Source: Vanessa cardui (taxonomy: Eukaryota > Arthropoda > Insecta > Lepidoptera > Nymphalidae). Taken from it: a stretch of 64,000 nucleotides of DNA. A program made the position numbers and the translations under genes. The notes under the pieces are model-generated. The model was not told where the DNA came from. It saw nothing but the letters and a program-made list of their open reading frames with translations, and did not search any database. The stretch covers positions 6,703,501 to 6,767,500 of the forward strand of contig NC_061141.1 in the NCBI RefSeq assembly GCF_905220365.1, written 5' to 3'. This document shows positions 12,691 to 26,300 of this stretch, one piece after another (position 1 is the first letter of the stretch; each line of letters starts with the position of its first letter).

Positions 12691-15183
12691 AATTATATGT
12701 ATACATGATATATTAGTGCAATAAGATGTTCGTTTAGTTTAGGTATTTATACTATTCGATTTCATCGTAACTTTATACAAAACACAAAAAAGAGTTCCGG
12801 GCCGTCCTTAACCATCTATGCGCCCGGGATGTATATGATGTGTGTGATGTATTGGTCTGTTCGGCGTCCTTTCATGTTCGACTAGGGCTGCAACCTATCC
12901 GACCCTGGTAGATATAGTACGACTTTTTTGTTCGTAGCGAGCGTAGTCGGAGCATGGGACGTGTCGAAAGGCGTAAACCATAGTGTTGAGGGTATGCAGT
13001 ATGGGAGGCAGCATATTAAAGTGTTTAGCGCCCCCCCCCAAATTAGTGCTCTGGGTAATCGATCCATTGCACCCAAAACTTTTGAAATTTTCGAAAAAAT
13101 TTTTCGAAATCAACGATTCGTAGCTATGTAATTTCCGCGTTGCTTTGAATAAGATTTCGGCCTGTATAAGTGAAATAAATCGATATAATGTACCTATTCA
13201 TCCGAGTGATGTGCTCATAAAAATACAATAATGACCTCACTACATCTCAGTCGACATCAGTGGATGTTTTAAGCGATGAGCATAACTTGTAATAACCATT
13301 ACACAAATAATGTATAAAAAATAATACATTTTTAGACAAACCTTAATAATGTTAGTTAACAATATTGTACGTAGTTTGGTTATTCGTATTTTTTTATTTC
13401 AATTATTATTAATAAGTTTTTAAGTCTCTTTTCTATTTGATAAGGTTATGTTGCTCATTCTACCAAACGGTACCGGTGACCTATGTACATACATGTACAT
13501 ATATACACAAGCGGCAAATTATCGTCCAAAACAACCAGACTCCTTGCGATGTTTTTCTGTTCTGCTTAAAATTCAAAACACATTAAAATTCAGTGACCTG
13601 TATACGAACCCCGAATTTTCTGTCTACGTCTTTAATGCACCATTTCCGTTTAGGTTTATTTTTTTATTAAAAATATTGTGTCTATAAAAATTTAATCATC
13701 GAGTATAGTCACAAAGAAAACGTATAATGTAAAAAAATATATTAAAATATGCAAAGCGTCTACAACATTTTAGCCACGCGCGCATCATCAGCAGGTGTTA
13801 TAAGCCACGGGGTCAACGGCCTTTGATAAGGAAGCGAAACGAGAGTTCGGTATGATCACGAGTTCGATATATATAATCCGTCATACGGTCGTAACACAAC
13901 CCTGGCCTAGGACAGTCTTGATATGTTAAACTAAGGTCTGGAATTCTAGCAGATCAACACTTGGATCCAATTTGGCCTATTCATCGTCAAGTTGATTATT
14001 TACTTCATTGCACAAGTGCGAACAGATTATAGATAATGCGAGCTTGTGAAACGAGCGAAGCGTTTTCGATTTTTGATTGTAACGTTTTTTAGCGTTGAAG
14101 AGCCGGACCCAGCATGCTGATCGCCGCGTGCCTACTGCTTGGCTGTGTGACCTTTCACATTAATGCAGCTGTTGAGAAGTTTACTTTGTTTACAAGTGCC
14201 GTGTATCAGAATATGGGAATACATTTATGTACTACTGGTACTAACGGCTTTGCTCGCGTTTTAGTTTGTTGTTTGTCATGTGTTATGCAAAAAAGTAGCC
14301 TATCTCCTTTCTTGGAGCACAAGTTTGCTTCATTACAAATTTCAACAAATTCGATTCAGTGGTTTGGTCGTGAAGGAGGGGCAGATAGACAGACAGACGG
14401 CTTTCAAATTTATAATATTAATAAAGATTATATTATATTTCCGTCGTAGTTTATTTTTCCTTGATATATTTTTCCTTGGTCGCATTTTTTCTCGATGGAT
14501 TTTCCAATGAAGATACCCCTTTCATTCATTGGAATTTGAGAGGATTAATTACTTGGGAAAAATAATTACATATGTACATTTTGACTTAGGAAATTATTTA
14601 ATTAACTAACTTTAAAATTATTCTAGTAAATAACAATAAGTTTCAAATAAAATATAAAATAGTAATACGAATATAATTTTGTCTAGTTCAGACAAATTTG
14701 TTATTTACTCATTATACTGAGTTTTTATCGTCTTACGAAAATAATTTGTGTAACGATAGTACAGTTGCACAAAGCTTTTGTCTTCACAAAACATTTATCA
14801 GTAAACACTTAACTCTTTGTAAATATAAATAGTGTTGTGAAATGGATGCTTAATAGTTATTAATAAACTACCGGCACCTGCTGAAGGCAGTAATGCTAAA
14901 GACTGGCACGCTTATGAGAATGTTTCTATGTATAAAATGGACGTCTCCCACACAAAAACATAATATTAGCATCTCTCATTCAACGTTCTGTTCAAAACAT
15001 CGTTTTACCTATTTTTGATAGGACTAAGCAAATTATAATCAAGCCATCTTACGATCGCTGTGGAATATTAGTATTAAATATAATAATAATAAATAATAAT
15101 ACACCATTATCATTAATAGTAATCCTAATCATATAATTTTTTTAACTTTATGAATTATGAAATCCGCGATGATTAATCTGTAT
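12691..15183. other. Non-coding or unassigned region
   Basis: Overlapping short frames on both strands around 12880-13130 have no recognisable product. The plus frame at 14114 starts with a hydrophobic signal-like peptide, discussed under findings. A 5' UTR exon of the UBR gene may lie in this region or in 15.4-16.8 kb, because its first coding exon at 17215 is preceded by a splice acceptor. Confidence 0.4.
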
Positions 15184-15385
15184 TTTAATAATACTATAAA
15201 TGTGAAAGTAACTCTGTTTTTCTGTCTGTCGCTCATTCACTACCAAACAGCTGAATCGATTTTGATGAAATTTTGTACGAAGTAAATTTGAACTCCAAAG
15301 AATATATTTAGGTTATAGACTACCTTTTTTTGGCTTAACATATGACAGCCTAAAGTAAGCGAAGCCGTGGACGACAGCTAGTACG
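15184..15385 (+). mobile_element. Non-autonomous Helitron-like element
   Basis: Starts near ataatactataaatgtgaaa, continues gtaactctgtttttctgtctgtcgctc and the ctgaatcgattttgatgaaattt block, and ends gtggacgacagctagt. The CTAG(T) end and the internal wording match a very common lepidopteran Helitron-like family. A second copy is at 21945-22112. Confidence 0.6.
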
Positions 15386-16821
15386 TAAAACACCATTATC
15401 ATGAATTAGTAATCCTAATCATGTATTTATTCGGTCTTTAAAACCCCGATGATAATTTTATTATAAATATGTTATATTATTACGCCTTCTCTATATCTAT
15501 TGTACATATATAGATGTACAAATAAACTTGTTCATTATTATACTTGAGACACTATATTGAGTGTGTATGAAGGCTGAATGATGAATTTCCTCATTTTCCG
15601 ACATTAACAGCTATCGGAACGAATAAGATTACGTCTTGAATGCATTTCCTGAAATAACTACTTTATCTTGAAATTATAGTACACGTACGTTATGATATGA
15701 ATGAATTTAACCTAAATGTATGCGTATAATTACAATTTATTTTACTTAAAATAATAAATCACCACCAATACCATTATTTTTATGGGCTCAGTGTTGACTG
15801 GATTCTAAGAAGTTTCAATTTTACGGTCGGCCGTCAGCCGGATATTAGCCTTCCTTGAGAATCTAACTTGATTATCGATAAAGAGTTACTACTGAGTTTC
15901 TCACTATTCCTTGGTAGAAATTATTTTCTGGACCGGTGGGCAAAAAGACCAAAGAAAAGTACACCCAAGAGACTACTTGAATAAAGTATGTTTTTATTGT
16001 ATAATACCCGTTCTATCTGATATATTCAGAGTGATAAAATATACAATATGTCAAGAACATTTAGTTAGACTTTATTATGATGGTTTTCTGGCGTATACAC
16101 TAACCAACATTGACGATATAGTTTGTTCCCTGTTGGCACGACTATAAGCCGTTAAACAGAGCATTAAGAATTGATTAGACTGGACACCTGTATAAAATAT
16201 GCCAGGAGCACATAATTGTTTTGCTTAATTTATTGTCTGTTATTTATAAATCTACTTAATTATCTAAAAGAAAGGTACAACGCTACTTACTTCATATTTT
16301 ATATATTGAAGCCAGTAGTTTCTTGAATGTTTTTAAAATGCCATTGCATTGGCAAGTTCATTGACTCCCTTTATGTCTCGTGTTTTTAATGCATAAAGGA
16401 CGACGACAGGGGTGATTCAACTTAGTGTTATTGACGTTTTTGTTTTTCGAAATATATTGATATATATAGTGAAATATTATATGTGTCATACTTTTACAAT
16501 TTTTAGACACAAACAAAAAGTAAAAAAAAAACTTTTTTTTTTCACTCTTTTTTCACTCTTAACACATTATTATTGTAAACTCATATTACTCATTCTCGAC
16601 AGCCCGAGTATCTCTTATACAGATAAGTTTTCCTTTATTGCACAATATTTTATTCAACTATTCCTAATTAGAAAAATATAAATGAATGAAAATAGCATGT
16701 GCCTCGATCAATCACGTTATCAAGTATTAAGGATTGTAATGAATGAATTAATAGTAATACACATATGTATATTATATCTAAGTCCGTTGTAATACAATTA
16801 AATATCACTTTTGTAAGTTGA
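15386..16821. other. Gene-free AT-rich stretch
   Basis: Only short frames (15911-16147, 16412-16681) with no recognisable protein. Nothing further is seen. Confidence 0.5.
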
Positions 16822-17119
16822 GCCGAGATGGCCCAGTGGTTAGCACGCGTGCATCTTAACCGATGATTGCGGGTTCAAATCTAGGCAAGCACCGGTGAGA
16901 ATTCATGTGTTTAATTTGTTTTCAACTCATCTCGTGTTCAGTGGTGAAGGAAAACATCGAGAGGAAACCTGCATGTGTCTAATTTCATAAAAATTCTGCC
17001 ACATGTGTATCTTCCAAACCACATTAGAACGGCGTGGTGGAATATTTTCCAAACCTCCTCAAGGGGTGAAGAGGCCTTAGCCCAACAGTGGAAAATTTAC
17101 AGGCTGTTGTTGTTGTTGT
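16822..17119 (+). mobile_element. tRNA-derived SINE, family 1
   Basis: Full-length copy with gagatggcccagtggttagc (A box region), gggttcaaatc (B box region), the shared body and the caggctgttgttgttg end. It lies about 100 bp upstream of the first coding exon of the UBR gene. Target duplications are not obvious. Confidence 0.85.
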
Positions 17120-17214
17120 CTGATGTGTCCTTTCCTGGGAGTCAAACTATCTCCATGCTAATGTATGTCGGTTAAATATTAGTGATGATGATTTATTTCC
17201 TTGTGTTGTTGCAG

Positions 17215-17319
17215 TCGGTGATAATTGGAGATGAGCACACCACCGCCGATGCAGTTGGAGGTGGAAGTCGGCGACGAGTCTATGGAAGAAGACGCTGCAG
17301 ATATGATACCAGCTGATCG
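17215..17319 (+). CDS. Ubr1/Ubr2: UBR gene, first coding exon with part of 5' UTR
   Basis: A splice acceptor (ttgtgttgttgcag, ending 17214) precedes 16 nt of leader and the ATG at 17231. The exon encodes an acidic start, MSTPPPMQLEVEVGDESMEE, on to ADMIPADR, and stops at a GT at 17320. It ends with two bases of a codon. The exon beginning at 31036 supplies one base and then reads through PVGTIP into MSDIDRFTLP without a stop, which is why I join them across 13.7 kb. The alternative is that translation starts at the ATG at 31055 from a different promoter and this exon belongs elsewhere. The non-coding first exon upstream was not located. Confidence 0.6.
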
Positions 17320-20300
17320 GTAATGAATCTATACATATAATAAAATTGGAGTATCTCTTTGTAATATTAAAATAGCTCTTTTTTACTCAATGCATATGTC
17401 TGTATACACGGTACACACACCAAAATAACATTTTTTTACAATGTCTGTCTTTCTGACTATTTGTTCCGGCTAATCTCTGGAACGGCTGGACCGATTTCAA
17501 CGGGACTTTCACTGGCTGATGATTTCATAACTGATTTAATAAGGAGTAACAATAATATTTTTTGTTAAATTCAAACGCGTACAAGATACACGCTCACAGC
17601 TAGTTAATATATATCTGAGGTTTTGTTACCCTTTACGTTACGTCGGCGGGTAGAATTGGTGCTAAAAATGAGGGCGACAATCTAACTTTCAGTGTTTTAA
17701 TATGATCGGATTTGTACGATTAGACGTTGAATATATAGATATGGATTTTATGACATAAGATAATCAAATTGACCTAAGACAAGTCATGAACTACATACTT
17801 TTTGTTATTCAAACATCACTGATGTTTATTCCGTGCAATAAATCGAGTTTGATAATTAATTAAGGTTTCAGGATTACTGTTTTATTAATATTGTTTCAAT
17901 AATTTCATTATTATTTGAAATGGTATAGAGATTATGAGCTAAATAGCCACACTGATAAAATTACTTTCGTATTTATAGTATAAGGCTGAAAATAGGTAAA
18001 TGTATTTTAATATGTTATATGGGTGAATATACGCTATTTGCATTTCAAAGGTCTATAGACAATTTTTATGTTAAACTTATTAAATTATTGTTTTTCTTTG
18101 CTTAAACGATAAATAGCATGGTCTTTAATCTGGCCCACATAGTCTATTCACGATAATTGTTTAATTTAAAGCATTGTTAGATTAAAAACAGTAAAAATGT
18201 ATACTCCTCTGGCCTGCCCATTAATGAGTTATAATTATTTAATGGCAATATATTTTAAATACGTATGCAAATAAGATTTATTTTCAAATAGTCACAAACT
18301 TTTATAAACATCGAAACATATTTAATTAAAATACACTGTAAAAACATTTATTATTATAAAAAACAAATACTTATTTTCATGTCATGTTACAAATACGTCA
18401 CTTCATCTGGCAAAGATTTAAAGAAGAAAACTTTTATTTAAAGTCGCCGATTTATGTTTTGTCCTTTAATTACTCGCGTACAACAGTGTGAAGTTAGAAG
18501 CATGCTAACGGTCTTTTGCAAAACTTAAATAATATTACGTCAATTTGCGATTCACTCTCGAAAAGCGTGCTTGTGCCAGTCGTTGGAGTATTTCCTATGG
18601 TAAGCATATTTTTTTGTATTTTATTGTTACAAGTATGTTTATTTTCTCAATACAAGGTTTAATGTGTGTAGATGTTATGTGTTACGACAAACAGTGGTGC
18701 GAAAGTGGGGTGATATTGTTTTTGAACATTATTTACGATTTTGTCACTTCTCTGGCGTCACTTCTGTGGCATATTTCGTGCCAGAGGAAATACATGAACG
18801 CCAGAGAAATGACGAAATTATGTTTTGTTATATATCTAATGTGTTAAGGCTTTATTTTATTTGCTCAAGGTACTGTAGCATAATCAGACATCATGGTGAA
18901 TGTTAAAAGAAAGCAAACAAGAGAAAAGAGGTTAGAAAAAAAGCGACAAGCTGAAAGATTACACTATCAAAGAATTAAAAACGATCCAATTAAAAGAGCA
19001 GAATTAAAGAAGAAAAGGAAAGGCAGCAATATCAGAAGAAAAAAAGAAAAGGGACAAATTAAGACCATACATGATATGACTGAAAGGGAACAAAGTGCAA
19101 TCAGAAAAATATGGAGAGAGAAGACTAGAAAGCATAGAGATCGCGTGAAGCTACAATCAACTAGAAACTACTACTACTACTTTCCAGTAACACCACCAAA
19201 GTCTGATAATGAAGTCCAACTTCCACTTCCACGAAACAATATCTCTTTGGCTGCTAAAAAGCGATCAGAAACTCAGTGGAAACTACGAAATAAACTAATA
19301 AAAAACAAAAAATGAAAGCAAAGATTTACGTCAAAAGATGAGTTACTATAAAAAGAAACTACTGCGCATCAAAAAACAGGAAATCCAAACTCAAAAGTGT
19401 GCGATCTTTTACAAAGCAATAGTAAAGACAATGGAATGGAATGGAATTACCATGAAGCTGGCCATGGCAAAGGAGCTCCAGATGGTATCGGAGCAACGTG
19501 TAAACGAATCGCTGACAAAATTGTTGCTTTAGGATCTGACATTGCCACCATCAACGACCTTGCTACCGAATTAGATAGAAATTGTCCCGGCATTCAAATA
19601 TTTGTGATAAACGAAGAAGAAATTGATTTTCAAAAGAAGATCATGGAAGACAATAAGTACACTAAGAGTGCATCAAGTACGAGGAAACCATTTGAGCAAT
19701 ATGCTTTACATGAAGAGCCTCAGTTGCTTTTGTAGCATTTTTTGTCCCCATTTCCATTCAGGCGACATTAAATACCCCTTCGAAAAAAGCAAATTGGATG
19801 TTGCTGCAGTATATACTGATTCTGAGGAAGATGTACCAAATGAAATGGTTGCGCAAACGTCTAGTCATCTGATTAATTCATCTGAAAAAGACAATACAGA
19901 CACTCCTTTGTCTGTCAAGAACGGAGATTTTGTTCTTGTGGAATACCAAATTAATAATAAAAAATATAAATATGCTGGTGTATGTTCGTCAGATTTTGAT
20001 GAAGAGGAAGGAGACATCAGGGTTACATTTTTAAAGGTCTCCAATTAAAATGGTACTCTTTTTAAATTAAACGACAATGACATGTTTGATGTTAAATAGG
20101 AACAGATCTTGACCATATTTCTAGTGCCAAATGTATTTATGAAAGGCTCACAGAATACTCTACAAGTTTGAAAAGCCAGTTGATGTGTTTGAAAAGTAAA
20201 TTGTTCAGTATTAAAAAAATTTCATTTAATTTCGCGAAAATTGTTAATTCTGTTTTTTACAAATAATGAAACAGTTCATGTATACTGTGGACTAATAATT

Positions 20301-23300
20301 TTTAAGTTGATTAAATAGTCTCGAGACTGATAGGTGTATGATTAAATAGTACTATTGTTTTGTTTTAGAAAAGGAGTTTATATTTTTGTTTTATTTAGTA
20401 AGTTGATTAAGATTACAGTGCCTTAAATGTTACAAACATTTAGTTTTTTTATTGTTTTATAATTTAATAAAGTATAAATTATTAGTAATAGTATTATTTT
20501 ACTGTAATTTTCATCTCAGGTGAGACTGATAAACAGAAGATACTTCATTCTGTTATTTTAAACTGGTTTTGAAAACTTAAGCATTGAAAAACTATACATA
20601 TAGTATTAAGGTTGCATTAAGAAATCATCAAGACTGAATGTATCTTTATAATAAAATGAATATTCAATATCATTTTATATTACTTTCATTTAATATAAGC
20701 TACTGTGTGTCACTCTCCTGGTTCAATTGTCACTACTCTGCCAGTAGTGTCACTCCTCTGGTAACGCATTTTCCTCTGGTACTTATAAAACACAAAAAAA
20801 TGAGAAATTCTTCTGGCCCCCATCATTACAAATATAAAAATAGTGTCAAATAGAGAAATAATAAATATGAAATAGATTATATTACTTTTTCTTGTGGGAC
20901 ACAAAAAAATCAAATAGCGTATATTCACCCATATGGTTGACAGTCGAGATGGCCCAATGGTTAGAACGCGTGCATCTTAACCGATGAATGCGGGTTCAAA
21001 CTCAGGCAAGAACCACTGTTTGATGTGCTTAATTTGTCTTTATAATTCATCTCATGCTCAACGGTGAAGGAAAACATCGCGAGGAAACCTGCATGTGACA
21101 AATTTAATAGAAATTCTGTCACACGTGCATTCCACTAACCCGCATTGGAACAGCGTGTTGGAATATGTTCCAAAACCTTCTCCTCAAAGGGAGAGGAGGC
21201 CTTTAGCCCAGTAGTGGGAATTTACAGGCTGTTGTTGTTGTTGTTTATATTTGACGTCCGCGACTATACCTACTTAGAGTTCAAGTTTGTATTATACAGA
21301 ATTTTATCAACAGCCACGCAGACAGAGACAGAAATATTAGTAAAGTTTATGATATTGATTATAATTATTTTTAAGATACATTTTTTTTTTGTGTTTTTAC
21401 TCTTGTTTCATTATCGTAGGGATTATGTATGAAAGACACCCCGAGTCTAGTATTAATATATACGTTGTATGGACTTGTCTTTTCTCCCCTGATCTCATAT
21501 AATCTTATCAGTGTCATTTCAACATTGCGATCGATAATAACATTTATTTTGAAGTATTAGTGTTGCAAATTGCTTTCGAAGATTGAGTGCTTTTTATTGA
21601 TTGTTGTTTAAATAAATAAAGTGTGTTGTGATACGTTGTAGGCAATTGTTATTAAAAATATGATCATTTATAGTTGTACACGCGCATCGCGGTGGTCTAG
21701 TAATCTTTTTAATATATATTTTTTTGTCTATCAAAATTGAATTCGTGTTTCTATAAATGAATCTCATAGTGGTATGATGTTATTAAAAATATTGCAGAAT
21801 TTGTGTTGCAAAAGTGATGTCGAGTTGCTAAATGACGTATGTGAATGTGAATCGAATGAAACAAAGTATAGGTATGTGACATTTTAAATATTTATCATAC
21901 ACATTTCAAGTAAAGGGATATTTGGTTAAACTCTACTTCTATACTAATATTATAAATGTGAAAGTAAATCTGTCTGTCTGTCTGTCTGTCGCTCTTTAAC
22001 AGTCAAACCACTGAAGCAAATTTGAACTTCAATCAAGGACATAGACTAATTTTTTTGCCTAACACATGACATCCAACCCCTAGAACGCGAGCGAACCCTT
22101 AGTCGACAGCTAATAATAATAATAATAAATCTTTCTTAATTCCACACACTTCTACATTATAAATTAATAATGATAAATATAAGGAGTGTTTAACAAATAT
22201 ATAATTGCGTGGTAAACCACTAATTATAGTCGACAACTAGTTAATTATAAACATCTCAGTTTAGTTTAAAGAAATATATTTTGTGTATGCTCAAGCTTTA
22301 AGAATGCTTCCTGTCCGTTTCACGAACCACATTATTGATTTGTGTTTTATTTCGAGTGTCAAGGGCGATCATGCAATATATGGTTCAGTCATTTGTTTTT
22401 CGTTATCGTTAATAATGATTTAATTAGTAAACGTTACAGCTTTAATTGCTAAAGTAATAAATTATTTATTTATTTTACTGGGAACGAAAAATATATTTCA
22501 CTAGGTTTGTTTGTTTTTTTTTTATTTCTCTTTAAAAAGGCAGCAAAGATGGCCTTGTCCCAAGATGGTATGTAGTTGAACCATGAGTAATCTCTTACGG
22601 TCCTTAACAATAGTGTAAGAAATTTCAAAAAACGAATGAAGTATTGTATATAATTATGTTCTTGACCCTGATATAGGGAATATAACAAAGATACATTATT
22701 ATATCTCTTCAATATTTAATAACAAATACCTGTAATTAATAATTTTAAAACTATTTTAAATGAATAGTGTTCTATAAGTTGGATACCTAGAAAATATTCC
22801 ATATATATGTGTAAGATAAAATACGTTTTATAGTGTGTATGTGTGTGTTTAATGTTAATATATATGTGTGTCTTGTAAGGTTCTTCCGAATCTTCTCTTC
22901 CGCAGTGTACATATAATGTACAGTATAATAACTCTCGTTCACATATGATTCTTTTTTTATCGATAATTATACTGTTTATGGAGAGAAGACAGTATTCATA
23001 ACTTGTATGAATTATTTTAATATAAAAAAGTTTTTATTTCAAGTAAACTTCCTTCTACCCGTTTTAGTGTTGAAAAAGGTTTTATTATAAGTCAACATTC
23101 AACACAGTAATGGTATTTAAATTGTATGAAAATATATTACTCATAGCAGACAAATATAATCGTACTATTTTACTTATGTGCCTAGCCCAGCTTACCAAAT
23201 AAACGTAATAATATATGTCGTATATAATACGATTATGACTCATGTATGTATATGTTTCAAACAAGAACGTATCTAAGAGTATTAGCTGATTTGTTTTTAT

Positions 23301-26300
23301 CAATTGCGTATGTAGAAAATAGTGTTGAACGTAGTTACTTTACTACGGCAATAAAATGTCACGCTCGACCGATAAATAATATTTCTGTCAACATTTTTAT
23401 TGTTTTAAATAAAACTAGCAGAGGATTAGCACGCTTAACTCAAGGCGTGATTAAATTTTTTCCAGTAAACCTTATGTAAAACGTAGTCGATTATTTGATT
23501 ACCTGTTCGACGTATTCGATTTGTGAATATAATTGGCACATCAAATCCGACCTCCGTGGTCGAGTGGTGTGTACACCGGTTTTCATGGGTACGTTACTCC
23601 GAGGTCCCAGGTTCGATCGGTCGAGTCGATGTAGAAAGACTTCATTAGTTTTCTACATTGTCTTGGGTTTGGGTGTTTGTGGTACGTTACTTCTGATTTT
23701 CCATGACACAAGTGCTTTAGCTACTTACATTGGGATCAAAGTAATGTATTGTGATGTTGACCTATATTTATTTATTTATTTAATATTAAATGTTAAAAGT
23801 TTTATAATAAATCTTTTCTAATAAATTGTAGGTAAAGATTATGCAATCGATTAACTGGATTGAATGTAATGTTTGATAGGGTTACAGTAATTATCATTAA
23901 TCTTGTAAGAAGGTCGCAGCTATTGAACTTATCAGTCCAACATCATACAGCGACAGTAACTGCGTCTCGCTGTCTCGTACTAAAAGCGATCGTTATTAGA
24001 TATAATATGACATATACAATAATATTAATATGTATCATGTTCGTAGTAGCATAGAAAAACGTGTATAAATTTTCTACGGAAGATTGACGAAAGCTTATTC
24101 CAGTTGAAGTAGGACCTAAGAGCTATACATTCCATTTTGCCAATAACTATACTATATTGCGATGTGTATGTACTTTGTCGTTGAATAGACCATCGATAGG
24201 AAGAGCCAGGTAACAGTCAACAGGTGTTATTACTTTATTTAATACATTTCTTGTGTAGTGGCTGTTTTGCGTTTCTAATTTTTTTTATATGGTGTAGGTT
24301 GGCGGACGAGCATATGGGCCACACAGTGGTCACCATCACCCATAGACAATGACGCTGTAAGAAATATTAACTATTCCTTACATCGTCAATGTGCCACCAA
24401 GCTTGGGAACTAAGATGTTATGATCCTTGTGCCTGTAGTTACACCGGCTCACTCACCCAATTATTTGTCCAACCGTATGTCGAGTATTTTGTGTTATAGA
24501 ATCATGAATCGAAATGCTTCTGTTAAGATATATTTTCAGTTTTTACTTGATTTCGAGTAATGTTCTTCCCTACTTAGTTGCCTTAAAGGTTCTCCATCAG
24601 GTTTTCTACTATTTACACGCGATTATCAATTTCGACTATTCCCCCAACAAAAATCAGCTCAATCGTAACTGAGGTCTTATTGATATCAGCTTTGATACGA
24701 TCCCGATTATATTCCATCCAATTTCGACCGTTGGTTTAATATAATAGAAAAACAACTGGACAACGATTTAGATTTCGATTCGATTGCGATAAAGTGATAA
24801 TCTGTTATTAGAACTGGTGCCCAAATAAAGTATTATGTTTTATTTCCTACATATCTTGTTAAAGCAATAGATAAATATAGGATATATTTCATCTCGGAAA
24901 ACGAGAATAATCGTGTGAATAATGTTTATAAGAACATGTCTGTACATGTTGTATATGACTGGCGCGAGCCAAACGCGACCTTGATATTTATTGATTTATT
25001 CAGTTACAAAGAAATAATATCATCCGTTAAGTGTTATTAAATTATAATTAATTCATGTAATTTGCAACTTTAAATAAAAAAAAAAAACAACTATAAAATT
25101 TAGCTTTGTGCATTTGTATGTCATTACAAACGAATATGTGTGTTACAGGGTAACCAAATTTCCGGTATTTGCTCGGAAAATTTGGTAAAGAAAAATTAAA
25201 AAAATAAAACACCACGAATCATCGGATAATTTCTAAGCCTTAACAAACCAACATCTATTTACACATATTTTTCACACAACTATTTAGACATAATTGTTGA
25301 AGTTGATTTTGAACACCCGTTGTCCTGTATCCTAGCACGTCACGTCTGGTGACCCTGTTACAATATAAGCGATCTATCGTTACTACATAACATCGTGAAT
25401 GATTTAAACGTGACCAGTACTGTTGCTCGTCTATATACTATGTTATGTACAAACAAATGCCAGTCGGTAACTTCGCGTTAGGTAGGTGCTTTATTCTTAG
25501 CTATCCGGTCGCAATTGCGTTGTTTGTTCCAACGTACAATGGTAATTTTCTAGGGGAGAGCATAGGTTTTTCGAGCCATGATGTTGAGGAAAAATATATG
25601 TCAATTCCAATTTCAAAATTCGAATGTTATCTATTCGATTAATACTAGGACTTTTTTTACAAGAAAAAAGATATAACTAAACCTAGTAATTGTTGACTAT
25701 AGTACCTATATTTATAAAATTTAAAAATATATTATAGAATGCACGTGACTTTCAAAGTCTCTCATTCATTAAAATATTCCGAACTTAACTATTTTTGTTC
25801 TAAAATAAATTTTCAATTTGATATATCTGTTACGAACAATTTATTTAGTAGAAAAATATAATCGCAAGCTGTATTTTTACGCTTTCTGGAGAAAAATATT
25901 CATTACATACGCGGTTTTCTTAAAATTTTAACTTTTTAGTATAGAAAATATGTAAAGATGTTATTACATTTTTTACTATGAGTTCAAAAATAGAGAGTTA
26001 TACTCGTCCTATAGCAGATATTAATACTTTGTATCGCTGTATCTAAACACAAAACGAAAGTAAGAGTATGATCAATGAGCCAGCATCTTAGATCCCTTGG
26101 TTAATGTAGCATTGACGGTGTTAGGAACAGTTTATATTGGTGACCATTGACCGTCAGATAAGTAAGGGCCGTTTAGCAGTTCTGTTCCACAATTCATGTT
26201 ACGAGTTTTGCGTTATATTTTTTAGGAGTTCTAGTTTCGAAGTTATTAAAATACATTTTACAGTACTTAAGAGAAAGCGTGGGCGAGCAATACGATGACT

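Noticed and set aside
12882..13131. Three overlapping frames on both strands around 12.9-13.1 kb
   Set aside because: They share the same DNA in different frames, have no homology that I recognise, and include a C-run and AT foldback. Not supported as genes.
17231..17319. Treating the acidic exon as a separate small gene
   Set aside because: It ends in a splice donor, is too short to stand alone, and its phase fits the UBR exon at 31036. The join remains uncertain, as stated in its entry.
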